Counted from the first letter of the stretch, positions 16,906 through 25,752 are shown. The stretch is DNA of 64,000 nucleotides from Dyella sp. OK004 (GCF_900114495.1 NZ_FOZI01000007.1:57830-121829), one strand, 5' to 3'. Numbers and translations: made by a program. The notes: generated by a model not told the origin, from the sequence alone.

Positions 16906-18582
16906 TCATCCCGCATCGGGACTTAAGAACCGGTGCACAGCCTGGATCACCACCGAACCTTCGCCGACGCCGGACGCTACGCGTTTTACCGATCCGCAGC
17001 GGACGTCGCCGACGGCAAAGATGCCAGGCCGGCTGGTGGCGAACGGCGACGAGACCGCCGTGCCATCGAGATCGGCACCCGTGACCACGAAGCCCTTCGG
17101 GTCCAGTACCAGGCAGCCTTGGAGCCAGTCCGTATTGGGCTCGGCACCGACCATCACGAATACGTTGGCTATGGCGTGGGTTTCGCTGGCGCCATCACGC
17201 CGGCTGCGCCACATCACCCGTTGCAGCCGGTCGTCTCCGTCGAGCCCCACGATCTCAGTTTCGGTGTGCAGGGTGATGCGGGGCGACTGCTCGATGCGGT
17301 GGATCAGATAAGCGGACATGGTGGCTGCCAACCCGGTGCCGCGTACCAGCATATGCACGTGCGTGGCGATGCGCGAAAGAAATACCGCCGCCTGTCCAGC
17401 AGAATTCCCGCCGCCCACCACGATCACTTCCTCACCGCCGCACAGCTTCCCTTCCATCGGCGTGGCCGCGTAATGAATGCCCTGCCCTTCATACTTGCCG
17501 TAGTTAGGCACATCCAGTTTGCGATAGCGGGCACCGGTGGCGACGACGACGGCGCGCGCGCTCACCCTTTGTCCGCCATCCAGCTCAAGGCAGTAAGGCT
17601 GCGATGCACAGTGCAGTTGGGTCACATTGCGCGAGATGGCCAGATGCGCACCGAATTTCTGCGCCTGAATCTGTGCCCGACCCGCCAGGGCTTGCCCCGA
17701 GATGCCGGTGGGAAAGCCGAGATAGTTTTCGATCTTGGATGACGTACCCGCCTGGCCGCCGGGCGCCATGCCCTCGATCACGATGGTGTCCAGACCTTCC
17801 GACGCGGCATACACCGCCGCGGCCAGTCCCGCCGGACCGGCGCCGACCACGGCGACATCGTAGACATGGCCGGGCTCGATCGATTCGGTCAGGCCCAGGC
17901 TATCGGCAAGTTCTGCCGTCGCGGGATTCATCAGCATCTGATGATCAGGAAAAACCACCACCGGAAAGAGATGCGGCTGAATCTCGAAGGTATCGAGCAA
18001 GCCAGCGGCGGTCGGGTCGGCATCGGTATCGATCAGGCGATGCGGGTAACCGTTCCGGACCAGAAAACGCTCCAGCCGCAGCGTATCCGCACCGTGGCCG
18101 GGCCCGACCAGTACGACGCCACCGATCCCCTGCTGGATCAGGCTCACGCGGCGCAGAATGAAAGCCCGCATGATGATTTCGCCGATATCGGTTTCGCCAC
18201 TCACCAGCCGGCGGAAATGGTCGCGGCTGAGCCGCACCAGCTGGCTATCCACCATGGTCAGGCCCGACACCAGGATCTTGCGCTGATTGAAGTGATCCAG
18301 CTCGCCGGTGAACTGATGCCGTGTATGAGTGGTGAGCGTCCGCGGCAGACCCTCACTATCCAGATCGATGATTTCGATGCCGCCTTCCAGCACCAGAAAA
18401 AAATCCGCGCCGCGCTGACCGCGCTCGAACAACAGCGTGCCCGCCGCCACCCGCTCGACTTTGCCGTAGGCGGCGACACGCTCAGCCATCTCGCCGGTCA
18501 GGCGCGGAAAGCGCTGGGCATCGCGCGAGTGGGTATCGGAATCACCCGGGTTATACGAATCGCTGCGCGTCTCGTCTTGCAT
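16906..18582 (-). CDS. Cyclic-nucleotide-binding domain fused to thioredoxin-reductase-like flavoprotein
   Basis: 558 aa. Residues of about 25-145 form a cNMP-binding beta-barrel (GTLLFERGQRGADFFLVLEG), about 150-225 a linker with a thioredoxin-like fold, and about 235-545 a thioredoxin-reductase-like flavoprotein (VAVVGAGPAGLAAAVYAASEG; VVVGGGNSAGQAAVFLSRIA; GIFAVGDVR). The position where TrxR carries CxxC reads YAATPMEG, so the usual redox disulfide is missing. Such fusions are widespread in proteobacteria and Actinobacteria, but their reaction is not settled. It is first gene of an apparent operon with the MerA-like and MFS genes. The ATG at 18582 was preferred over GTG at 18594. Confidence 0.87.
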   Translation of the reverse strand: MQDETRSDSYNPGDSDTHSRDAQRFPRLTGEMAERVAAYGKVERVAAGTLLFERGQRGADFFLVLEGGIEIIDLDSEGLPRTLTTHTRHQFTGELDHFNQRKILVSGLTMVDSQLVRLSRDHFRRLVSGETDIGEIIMRAFILRRVSLIQQGIGGVVLVGPGHGADTLRLERFLVRNGYPHRLIDTDADPTAAGLLDTFEIQPHLFPVVVFPDHQMLMNPATAELADSLGLTESIEPGHVYDVAVVGAGPAGLAAAVYAASEGLDTIVIEGMAPGGQAGTSSKIENYLGFPTGISGQALAGRAQIQAQKFGAHLAISRNVTQLHCASQPYCLELDGGQRVSARAVVVATGARYRKLDVPNYGKYEGQGIHYAATPMEGKLCGGEEVIVVGGGNSAGQAAVFLSRIATHVHMLVRGTGLAATMSAYLIHRIEQSPRITLHTETEIVGLDGDDRLQRVMWRSRRDGASETHAIANVFVMVGAEPNTDWLQGCLVLDPKGFVVTGADLDGTAVSSPFATSRPGIFAVGDVRCGSVKRVASGVGEGSVVIQAVHRFLSPDAG

Positions 18583-18807
18583 AGTGCGTCTCACCGGCGA
18601 GTGGGCAACGCCATGGCGCCTTGGATGGAAACGGCATGAGCATGTTCGATGCGAGGCGCTATCGCATCAGGCACTTGCTCAAGATAACGCAGCGTATGGA
18701 GAGAGATACCCCCGATCGAGTAGATCGCGCGATCTCTTCCGAGCGATCGAGGAAAATCACCCACTCCAGCAGCGACCGGTCTCGGCCGCCGCCGGAGCAA
18801 GGCACTC

Positions 18808-18945
18808 TTATTGGTCGATCCTTACTTTGACCCGGCGGTTGGGAGCCAGACAAGCGATCCGTTGAGCGCGAGGACAATCAACGCCAAACACTGATCGCGC
18901 GTTGGCTTAACCACCTGATTGGAGAGGTCTATTGCAACGCTTGAA
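18808..18945 (-). pseudogene. Remnant of an OmpA-like C-terminal domain
   Basis: On the minus strand a frame ending in TAA at 18808-18810 reads CPRARQ-like sequence followed by RIACLAPNRRVKVRIDQ, the typical last strand of an OmpA/Pal peptidoglycan-binding domain; compare IACLAPNRRVEVKID in the intact protein at 28531-29352. Just upstream, in another frame, SNQVVKPTRDQC resembles the segment that normally precedes it, implying a frameshift. Nothing of the rest of an OmpA gene is recognisable, so this is a decayed 3' end. The rest of 18583-18807 shows no gene I can support. Confidence 0.6.
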
Positions 18946-18952
18946 GGCATAC

Positions 18953-19366
18953 TCAGCCATGTGGCGGGACGGCATTCGGATCCATCCACATCACTTCCCA
19001 AATATGACCATCCAGGTCCTCGAAGCTGCGGCCGTACATGAAGCCGAAGTCCTGCACGGGCGTAGGGTCCGCCTTGCCGCCGGCACCACTCGCCTTATCG
19101 ACCAGGCTGGATACGTCTTCGCGACTATCCGCTGACAGGCACAGCAGTACCTGCGCGTCCACGTGCGCATCGACGATCCGCTTGCTCGTGAACTGGCGCC
19201 ACTTGTCGTGGGTGAGAAGCATCGCGTAAATCGTATCGGAGAACACCATGCATGCGGCGGTGTCGTCGCTGAAGGCTGGATTGTTGGCCGCGCCAATGGC
19301 CTCGTAGAACGCCTTTGATCGTTTCAGGTCTGTCACTGGCAGGTTAACGAAAATCATCTTGCTCAT
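18953..19366 (-). CDS. VOC-family (glyoxalase/bleomycin-resistance type) protein
   Basis: 137 aa. A single vicinal-oxygen-chelate module pair: start MIFVNLPVTDLKRSKAFYEAIG and end FGFMYGRSFEDLDGHIWEVMWMD, with the conserved Glu near the C terminus. It resembles the PhnB/YdeM-like lactoylglutathione-lyase relatives often annotated as extradiol-dioxygenase-like; the substrate is unknown. It is transcribed alone; the OmpA remnant lies just downstream. Confidence 0.85.
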   Translation of the reverse strand: MSKMIFVNLPVTDLKRSKAFYEAIGAANNPAFSDDTAACMVFSDTIYAMLLTHDKWRQFTSKRIVDAHVDAQVLLCLSADSREDVSSLVDKASGAGGKADPTPVQDFGFMYGRSFEDLDGHIWEVMWMDPNAVPPHG

Positions 19367-19449
19367 TGTCTCGACCCTATCTATGTAAGCCGCGGCAGGA
19401 TTGCCGCTGCATCCTACTGACGAGTGAGCATGCGGGAAATCGACAAGCG

Positions 19450-19575
19450 CTACAAAATGCGTACGAGGTCGCCACCATTGGCATGACCGGCGCCAACGGT
19501 ACCGGCAACGGATACCGCCGCTGGCACCTCGTCCGGTGGCAATGCAACAGGGTCACCCATCCGAACTACAGGCAT
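19450..19575 (-). CDS. Possible 41-aa small ORF
   Basis: An ATG at 19575 opens a 41-codon frame starting MPVVRMGDPVALPPDEVPAA and ending at TAG. It lies 35 bp downstream of the coiled-coil gene, in the same direction. The Pro/Val/Ala-rich composition suits a real peptide, but there is no good Shine-Dalgarno and no recognised family. It could be a decayed tail of a longer gene. Confidence 0.25.
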   Translation of the reverse strand: MPVVRMGDPVALPPDEVPAAVSVAGTVGAGHANGGDLVRIL

Positions 19576-19610
19576 GTCCAGAGTGGCCGGGCCTACGACA
19601 GCGGTGGTGG

Positions 19611-20042
19611 TCAGGCCGACGTGCTGACGAGAGTGCCGCTGCTGTTGCCACTTTCGGCCATCAACGCAGAAACCAGCTGCGCAACCGTGGAAGCCAGCTG
19701 GCCCATGGTGGTGGCCACAGCCGACTGCAGTGCCGTGACCCGCGCGATGTTGGCCGGATCTCGCCCCCTGTGGCCCGACATGGCGGCACGCAGCTGTTGT
19801 TCTTGTTGGGCAAGTTGTTTCTGCAGCCGCTCAATCTGCTGCTTCAGGACCTGCACGGTGATGCTCGCGCCGCCACCGGCTGCGCCCGAGGCTTTCACGC
19901 TCCCCGCCTTCGCCCCTGTCGACTTGGTCGCCGAGGCGCTGGATGTCGTCGGTACCTGCAAAGCGGTGTTGCCCGCTTCAGTAACCGTGCTGCCAATCGT
20001 CACTGGCACGGTCGATGGGACCGTGTTGGGGCTGATGTTCAC
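19611..20042 (-). CDS. Small coiled-coil protein, FlxA-like
   Basis: 143 aa from GTG at 20042, which has AAGGA six bases upstream; an ATG at 20111 without a Shine-Dalgarno is the alternative. A Thr/Ser/Ala-rich N-terminal half is followed by a coiled coil (about residues 65-90, VLKQQIERLQKQLAQQEQQL) and an Ala/Ser-rich helix with heptad-like Val/Leu. This layout resembles FlxA-like proteins of unknown function. No signal peptide. No flagellar gene is near, so the family name carries little functional meaning. Confidence 0.65.
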   Translation of the reverse strand: MNISPNTVPSTVPVTIGSTVTEAGNTALQVPTTSSASATKSTGAKAGSVKASGAAGGGASITVQVLKQQIERLQKQLAQQEQQLRAAMSGHRGRDPANIARVTALQSAVATTMGQLASTVAQLVSALMAESGNSSGTLVSTSA

Positions 20043-20220
20043 TGGAGATCCTTGCCGAAGGCAGGTTCCGTATCGGCCGGTGGTCGCCAAACTTGAGCGA
20101 CGTATCACCATGGAAGCTCGGACGTCTGCTTGTAGTCATACCCGCGCAAAGACCGTTAATGCCTTCCCCACCTAAGCAATCCAGATAAGGCTTAAAAGAA
20201 GTTATGTTGTGGTGACAATA

Positions 20221-21474
20221 TTACTGAGCGCGCATCGACGCCCGCCGCAAACGGGAAATCACGCTTTCCAACGGGCAGAAGCCACGTCGTTCGGTAGCGC
20301 ATCCATCGAGCGGCAGATCAAGCGTAGAAGGTATGGCAGATCCGTCCTGCGCCTGCAGCCGACGAAGTTGATCCAGGCTTTGCGCCTGGTAGAACACGCG
20401 CACCTGACGTCGACCAGTCGATCGTTCCCGCCATACCTCGATGCCGAGAGCGCCGCCGATCGGCGGGTCATCCTTGGCGTAACCCGGCATCTTGAAGTGC
20501 AGCCCCAGCACGGAGGCAAGCGCGACGATGTTGTTGTCGCTGCCTACCAGCACACTGAGGCGCGGCGCCTTGGCGTTCTGCAGCAGATCGATGATGCGCC
20601 GGCTCATGACGGAGGCGACGCGCTCGGCCATGTAGTCAGGACGCGCGTAAATGTCGAACAGCAGTGCATGCAGCTGTGAAAGTTGCTCCAGTCGGGAGGG
20701 ATCGGCGCGACCCCAGCCGACGTCTTGCATCGAACGTCCTTCCGCATAAGCCATCAGGATCGCTTCGGCAGTGCCGGAGGTCGTGGCGATGGGGCCGGTC
20801 AGGACCATGTGCTGTTCGTCCGGCGACAGCGACAGGTTGCCGCGCCAGTGATCGGGCGAGCACCAATCGGGATCGCGGTCATGGCCGCAACCCATGACCG
20901 CGGCCATGGTAGCCAGCGCATCGGCATGCGGTGCGGTCAGGGCGTCCGGGCCGTTAGTGGTGGATTGGATCGCGGCAACCGCGTCTGCGGCATTCCATGC
21001 GGTGGCGCCGGCTTCGATGGGATGGAACAGCGGATCCTCGCTCCCTTGCGGAAGATGGCCGATCGCAATGGCACAGCCAGGCGCAAAGCCCTCGGCCAAG
21101 GCGCCAGCGCTCGCGATCGTGCGCTGATCGGTATTGGCCCAGAACCACAGCTGATCTCCGCCAGGGCAACCGCGCGCAGGAAACAGGCCGGCAGCGGCAA
21201 GGCGACGCCGGTCAAAACCGCCCATCAGCCGCGCGCCAACAGCGCCGTGCGGCGTCAATTCACTCGGCGGCTGCGGCCAGGACGGCCATGCCGCGCCATA
21301 TGCCTCATCGAGCTGGATTTCGCCGGGTAGCGGCGTACGCACACCGTGCCGATACAGCAACACGACGCGCTCCAGTTGCATCCCTTCCGCGGCGTGCGCG
21401 GCCGTCGCGCAAAAAGCCATGCCAACCATGGCGAGCAGAATCAAGGCAGCAGACAGGCAATGACGCAAACGCAT
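20221..21474 (-). CDS. Periplasmic histidine acid phosphatase (phytase / glucose-1-phosphatase type)
   Basis: 417 aa with a signal peptide (LSAALILLAMVGMAFCATAAHA; cleavage near residue 29). The branch-2 histidine phosphatase nucleophile motif RHGVRTP is at residues 42-48. The distal proton-donor motif, normally HD (as in GHDTN of AppA), reads GSDNN near residue 312: Asp kept, His replaced by Ser. Such enzymes hydrolyse phosphomonoesters including phytate and glucose-1-phosphate in the periplasm. It follows the PI-PLC gene by 68 bp in the same direction, suggesting sequential attack on inositol phospholipids or phosphates. The exact substrate is not determinable. Confidence 0.88.
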   Translation of the reverse strand: MRLRHCLSAALILLAMVGMAFCATAAHAAEGMQLERVVLLYRHGVRTPLPGEIQLDEAYGAAWPSWPQPPSELTPHGAVGARLMGGFDRRRLAAAGLFPARGCPGGDQLWFWANTDQRTIASAGALAEGFAPGCAIAIGHLPQGSEDPLFHPIEAGATAWNAADAVAAIQSTTNGPDALTAPHADALATMAAVMGCGHDRDPDWCSPDHWRGNLSLSPDEQHMVLTGPIATTSGTAEAILMAYAEGRSMQDVGWGRADPSRLEQLSQLHALLFDIYARPDYMAERVASVMSRRIIDLLQNAKAPRLSVLVGSDNNIVALASVLGLHFKMPGYAKDDPPIGGALGIEVWRERSTGRRQVRVFYQAQSLDQLRRLQAQDGSAIPSTLDLPLDGCATERRGFCPLESVISRLRRASMRAQ

Positions 21475-21542
21475 GAGGAAATTCTGGTCGATGGCGAAAT
21501 AAGATGAGCGCCGCGTCGTGCGGGCGTCGCGGCACACGGCAT

Positions 21543-22664
21543 TCAAGGCGATAGATCGGCGACCGAACAAGACGTCTTCGCAAACTGCGGATTGCAGCGC
21601 GCCGTCTGTCCGTGGAAACCGACCGCATAACCCGAAGCTGCCGGCTCGCGCTCGGGGTAATCGGTACTGAGGATTTGCGCACCGCTGGCCAGCATCGCAT
21701 CGCGGCGCGTGGTGTCGTTACGCGCCGGTTCCTTGAGATTGGCGTCTGTGCGCGTGCGCACGAGATAACCCTGCCGTACAAGGCTGGCGATGCGGGCGGC
21801 ATCGCCGTCGTTGAGTTCGGTGAACGCCGCATCGCCATCGCCCGGCACGGCATTGGTGAACAGCACGCGGCCGCGCAGCGAAGGGTGGCCCTTCAAATAG
21901 TCCGGCCCCACCGAGCGCTGATCGAGCAGGAAGATCACTTTGCCGCGCGCGCTGGCAACGCTCGGCCAGCCGCGCGTGAGAATGGCCGCATTGAGCGTGG
22001 ACGCATCGCCGCGCACATCATCGGGGCTGATGTATTCGCCGCGCGGAAATACCGAACGGATCTCCGCATCCAGCGTATCGAGCGACCTGCTATCGAAGGG
22101 TTCCGGCACAACGGTTGGAAAAGGCATAGGCAGCGGCGCCTGCACCGTCTCCAGCAGGAGGAAAACAGGCAGATGCCCGGGATGCGCGCGCGACCACGCC
22201 CGGATCTCGGTCAGACAGGCGGTGAGTGGCTGGCAGTTGCTGCGCTGGTCCAGGTCCTGGATATGCATCACCTTGAAACCCGGGCGCTGCATGACCTTGA
22301 GATCAGCGAACGGCGGATCGGCCGGCAACCCAGCCTTGCGCACGAGCTCGATGCCGGCCGGGTGCGCATAACGGCCGCCTTTGGCGTCGCCATAGATATC
22401 CAGTTCGAGCTGACGCACGCCGTCGTCGAGCTGCCGCGTGAGCAAGGGATGCGAGTAGTCGAGGATGGCGAACATGGCGGGATCGACACGTTTCCATATC
22501 GCGGCTTCACCAGCGGCCAATCCAGCGTGATAGCTGTTGTGACTGCCAATGTATTGCAACTGATTAAGTCGCAGCGACTGAACTTCCGCAGCCGCCACGT
22601 GCGACGCGAACAAGGCGACCCACACCAGGAACAGGCGCTTCGTCGAGGCGTGCTTGTCTGGCAT
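21543..22664 (-). CDS. Secreted Ca2+-dependent phosphatidylinositol phospholipase C family protein
   Basis: 373 aa with a signal peptide (RLFLVWVALFASHVAAA). TIM-barrel PI-PLC features of the calcium-dependent bacterial family: YIGSHNSYHAG with the first catalytic His near residue 45, then QLELDIYGDAKGG, then VMHIQDLDQRSNC. It would release inositol phosphate or diacylglycerol outside the cytoplasm. AAGAGA lies before the ATG at 22664; the frame extends to 22730 without support. It is first gene of a probable two-gene operon with the acid phosphatase and is divergent from a TonB receptor. Confidence 0.85.
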   Translation of the reverse strand: MPDKHASTKRLFLVWVALFASHVAAAEVQSLRLNQLQYIGSHNSYHAGLAAGEAAIWKRVDPAMFAILDYSHPLLTRQLDDGVRQLELDIYGDAKGGRYAHPAGIELVRKAGLPADPPFADLKVMQRPGFKVMHIQDLDQRSNCQPLTACLTEIRAWSRAHPGHLPVFLLLETVQAPLPMPFPTVVPEPFDSRSLDTLDAEIRSVFPRGEYISPDDVRGDASTLNAAILTRGWPSVASARGKVIFLLDQRSVGPDYLKGHPSLRGRVLFTNAVPGDGDAAFTELNDGDAARIASLVRQGYLVRTRTDANLKEPARNDTTRRDAMLASGAQILSTDYPEREPAASGYAVGFHGQTARCNPQFAKTSCSVADLSP

Positions 22665-22941
22665 GTCGGTCTCTTTGCACTGAGATGCGGCCAAGGCGCG
22701 CTCGACCGGCGTTATGGAATCAGATTTCAATCGATCTATATAGGGCTTTCATGTGACATCGCGATGAAAATCATCGAAGTAATTTAGACGTCTAAATGAT
22801 GAAGACATGTGCCTCGATATTCACGCCATTGCCATCGAACTTTCACGCAGCCTCACTACTTTCGCCGGCTTCCCACGCCCGACCGATGACTGGTCGATCG
22901 ATCACCTCCCCTACGCTGAGCTTTCCACGGAGTGCGTTTAG
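22665..22941. promoter_or_regulatory. Divergent promoter region with 16-bp palindrome ATTTAGACGTCTAAAT
   Basis: A 277-bp gap between the PI-PLC (minus) and TonB receptor (plus) genes. A perfect palindrome ATTTAGACGTCTAAAT lies at 22782-22797, well placed to control both. The same core with centre CA occurs at 56458-56479 upstream of the hybrid kinase gene. The inner AGACGTCT equals a MetJ met box, but only one box is present and the neighbours are not methionine genes, so a different regulator is more likely. Confidence 0.6.
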
Positions 22942-25713
22942 ATGTGCCGAACGAAGAACCATAGGCTGGCGTACGCCATTGCGGTTGCCATCAGCGGCCT
23001 AGCGATGATCCCTGCGGCATACGCCGACGACACCACCAGCGCCTCCGCTGACCAGTCAACCGGCAAGCCGGCCACTACCCTGGCCAAGATCACCGTAGCG
23101 GCCAACCGCTACGACGCCAGCCAGATCCAGATGGATGCGGTCAATACGGTCAACGTGCTGTCGGCGGACGATCTCAAGTACACCGCCGTCCACAACGTGG
23201 CGGAAGCGCTCGGCCTGCTACCCGGCGTCAATGTGTTCAACACGGGGCAGTCGTACTTCGGCGGCATCGACGGTGCGTCGCGTGGCGAGGGCATGTTCAC
23301 TTCGGTGCGCGGCTTGAACGCGGAGTACAACGTCAATCTCATCAACGGCGTCAGCGTGGCGCAAGGCATGGCCTACAGCCGTGGCGTGCAGTTGAGCCTG
23401 CTGCCGCCGTCTGGCCTGCAGACCATTGTGCTCAACAAGACTTCCACTGCCGACATGGATGGCGATGCGATTGGCGGCACCATCGATTTCCGCACACCGA
23501 CGGCATTCGACTTCAGCGCACCGAGCAGCGGCAGCGTCACCGCCAGCGGCCGCCTGGAGAGCCGCGCCCGCGACTACGGTGACAATGGTCTGGGCGGAGG
23601 CCTGGCCGGCGAGTTCCAGACCAAGTTCGGCCAGGACCATCAGTTCGGTATCTATGCCAGCGCTTACTACGACAAGCGCAGCTATGTGAACAGCGAAGCC
23701 GCGGCGGCGGCCTCAGCATTGAACGACGGCGCATGGGTGTTCGCGCGCACCACGGCCTCCGGCGCCAACGCGGCGGGCTACGATTCGGCGCGCAATCTCA
23801 TGAGCACAGGCATGAATATCGGCACATCCTCGGGCGATACCCGCCGCTATGGCGGCAACGTGTCGCTGGACTGGAAAGTCGACAGCACGCTCAATCTCTA
23901 TGCGCGCGGCACCTACGGCTACGCTAAGACCGAGCAGAACACCACCTATCTGCAGATCATTCCAGCCAACGTCAGCTATGCGCCGATCGGCAACACGGGT
24001 CTTTACCAGCCGGTGATCGGCCGCATCGCGACGCGCTTCTGGTACGAAACCAATCCCGAGAAGGCCGACCTCGCCACCTTCCAGGTCGGCGGCGACAAAA
24101 CCCTTGGCGGCTGGACCCTGTCGCCAAGCCTGTTCTACAGCTTCGGCGACAACGACCGCCCGGACCACGTCGAGATCTCGGCGCGCAACGATCAGTACAG
24201 CTCGGCCAACTTCCCCTACGGCGCGAGCACGGTGATGGGCTACGGCTCCGATAACCTGCCCTACCCCATGCTGACTCCGGCGATGACTGCGCAGCTCAAT
24301 AGCGTGGCCACGCTGTATGCGCGGCGCGCAGGCCAGCTGACCAAGTCTTACAGCGGACAAGAGAAAGGCGGCGCCAAGTTCGATGCACGCTACGATTTCG
24401 AGGACGGCCCGCTGACCTCGGTGCAGATGGGCCTGAAGTACAGCGGCAGCCATCGCGAATTCACTAATCGCGACTGGACTACGGCCAAGTTCAACGACGG
24501 CCGCAGCTTCGGCTCACTGGGCTTGATCGATGGCAACTACGCCTCGGTGTTTCCGGGCGTGTACAACTACACCGTGCCGCAGATCGACCAGGGCGCGCTG
24601 AAACGCCTGATCGCGGCGAAAGTCACCGACGCCAACCTCGACACCTGTAGCAATCTCTACGTCAACAACTGGAACTGCAACACCCAGCGCGCACGCGAGG
24701 CAGTGACGGCGGCCTACGCCATGGCCACCTTCAAATGGGGCAACCTGGAAGTCATCCCGGGTGTGCGCTTCGAGCACACTGATATCCGCAACACATTCTG
24801 GGTGACGCCCCAGGATGCCGCCGGCAACGAGATGCCCGGCCACTTCGCCCAGAACCACACGCACTATGACGAGCCACTGCCCAGCGTGTTCGTGAACTAC
24901 CGCGATGGCGACGGCGCGGTCTATCGCGGCTCGATCTGGACCAGCTACACCCGGCCGGCATTCGTGCAATTGGGCGGTGGCTCGCAGATGAGCGTCTCGG
25001 CCGATGGCCTCACCACCATCACTGAGGGCAACCCCGATCTCAAGCCGATCAAGTCGCTCAACATCGATCTCTCCGGCGAGTGGAGCAATCAGCACGGCGG
25101 CCATGCCATGCTCGCCGGCTTCTACAAGCAGCTCTCCAACTACATCTACGAATCGGGCAGCAACCCGGTGAATGCGGGCACCAGCGACGCCGGCATGATC
25201 CGCTCCGTGAAACCGCAGAACGGCGGCGACGGCAAGGTCTACGGCGTCGAGGCGGCGGTGCGGCAGAAGTTCCAGGACATGCCGGCGCCATTCGACGGCT
25301 TCGGCGTGGGCCTCAATGCGACACGCCAGTGGACCTCGGTGGACCTTGGCATGGACGGCTTCCGCCACGAGCGCATCCAGAACGCGCCCGAACTGATGGC
25401 GAACGCGGAGCTGTTCTACGAAAAGAACGGCTTCTCGGTAAACCTGAGCTATCACTACGCCGGGTCTTATGTGTCCACCTATGACTACTTCGGCAAGGGT
25501 GCGTCCTGGGACAATCTATGGATACGTCCGACGGCGCGTGTCGACTTGCATGCGGGCTATGCTTTTCCCCATGGTATTCAGGTGGACCTGTCCATCTCTA
25601 ACTTGACCAAGAATTACTCGTACTGGTCGCATGTGGGCAGGAATAACCTGGCGATTTCCGATGTGGTTGATTCGGGGATGACTACGCTGTTGACGGCGAA
25701 GTATTCGTTCTGA
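22942..25713 (+). CDS. TonB-dependent outer-membrane receptor
   Basis: 923 aa. Signal peptide (IAVAISGLAMIPAAYA), an N-terminal plug domain (about 50-170, with LSADDLKYTAVHNVAEALGLL and the VRGLNAEYNVNLINGV segment) and a 22-strand barrel ending in ...LLTAKYSF with terminal Phe. The barrel half shows TPAM-type long loops and the SYTRPAF stretch typical of TonB receptors of xanthomonads. It imports a ligand across the outer membrane with TonB-ExbBD energy. Divergence from PI-PLC and acid phosphatase genes suggests inositol phosphate or another phosphorylated breakdown product; this is inference. GGAG precedes the ATG by nine bases. Confidence 0.93.
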   Translation: MCRTKNHRLAYAIAVAISGLAMIPAAYADDTTSASADQSTGKPATTLAKITVAANRYDASQIQMDAVNTVNVLSADDLKYTAVHNVAEALGLLPGVNVFNTGQSYFGGIDGASRGEGMFTSVRGLNAEYNVNLINGVSVAQGMAYSRGVQLSLLPPSGLQTIVLNKTSTADMDGDAIGGTIDFRTPTAFDFSAPSSGSVTASGRLESRARDYGDNGLGGGLAGEFQTKFGQDHQFGIYASAYYDKRSYVNSEAAAAASALNDGAWVFARTTASGANAAGYDSARNLMSTGMNIGTSSGDTRRYGGNVSLDWKVDSTLNLYARGTYGYAKTEQNTTYLQIIPANVSYAPIGNTGLYQPVIGRIATRFWYETNPEKADLATFQVGGDKTLGGWTLSPSLFYSFGDNDRPDHVEISARNDQYSSANFPYGASTVMGYGSDNLPYPMLTPAMTAQLNSVATLYARRAGQLTKSYSGQEKGGAKFDARYDFEDGPLTSVQMGLKYSGSHREFTNRDWTTAKFNDGRSFGSLGLIDGNYASVFPGVYNYTVPQIDQGALKRLIAAKVTDANLDTCSNLYVNNWNCNTQRAREAVTAAYAMATFKWGNLEVIPGVRFEHTDIRNTFWVTPQDAAGNEMPGHFAQNHTHYDEPLPSVFVNYRDGDGAVYRGSIWTSYTRPAFVQLGGGSQMSVSADGLTTITEGNPDLKPIKSLNIDLSGEWSNQHGGHAMLAGFYKQLSNYIYESGSNPVNAGTSDAGMIRSVKPQNGGDGKVYGVEAAVRQKFQDMPAPFDGFGVGLNATRQWTSVDLGMDGFRHERIQNAPELMANAELFYEKNGFSVNLSYHYAGSYVSTYDYFGKGASWDNLWIRPTARVDLHAGYAFPHGIQVDLSISNLTKNYSYWSHVGRNNLAISDVVDSGMTTLLTAKYSF

Positions 25714-25752
25714 GGTTAAAGAGACCCGAAGATCAAGAGCAAGTGGACGGAA

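Noticed and set aside
18591..18800. Minus-strand 69-aa frame with a MerR-like stretch (GISLHTLRYLEQ)
   Set aside because: Only about ten residues resemble a MerR helix; the rest does not fit and no start site or partner is visible. Could be chance.
22782..22797. AGACGTCT read as a MetJ met box
   Set aside because: MetJ needs tandem boxes and the neighbours are not methionine genes; an unknown regulator is a better explanation.
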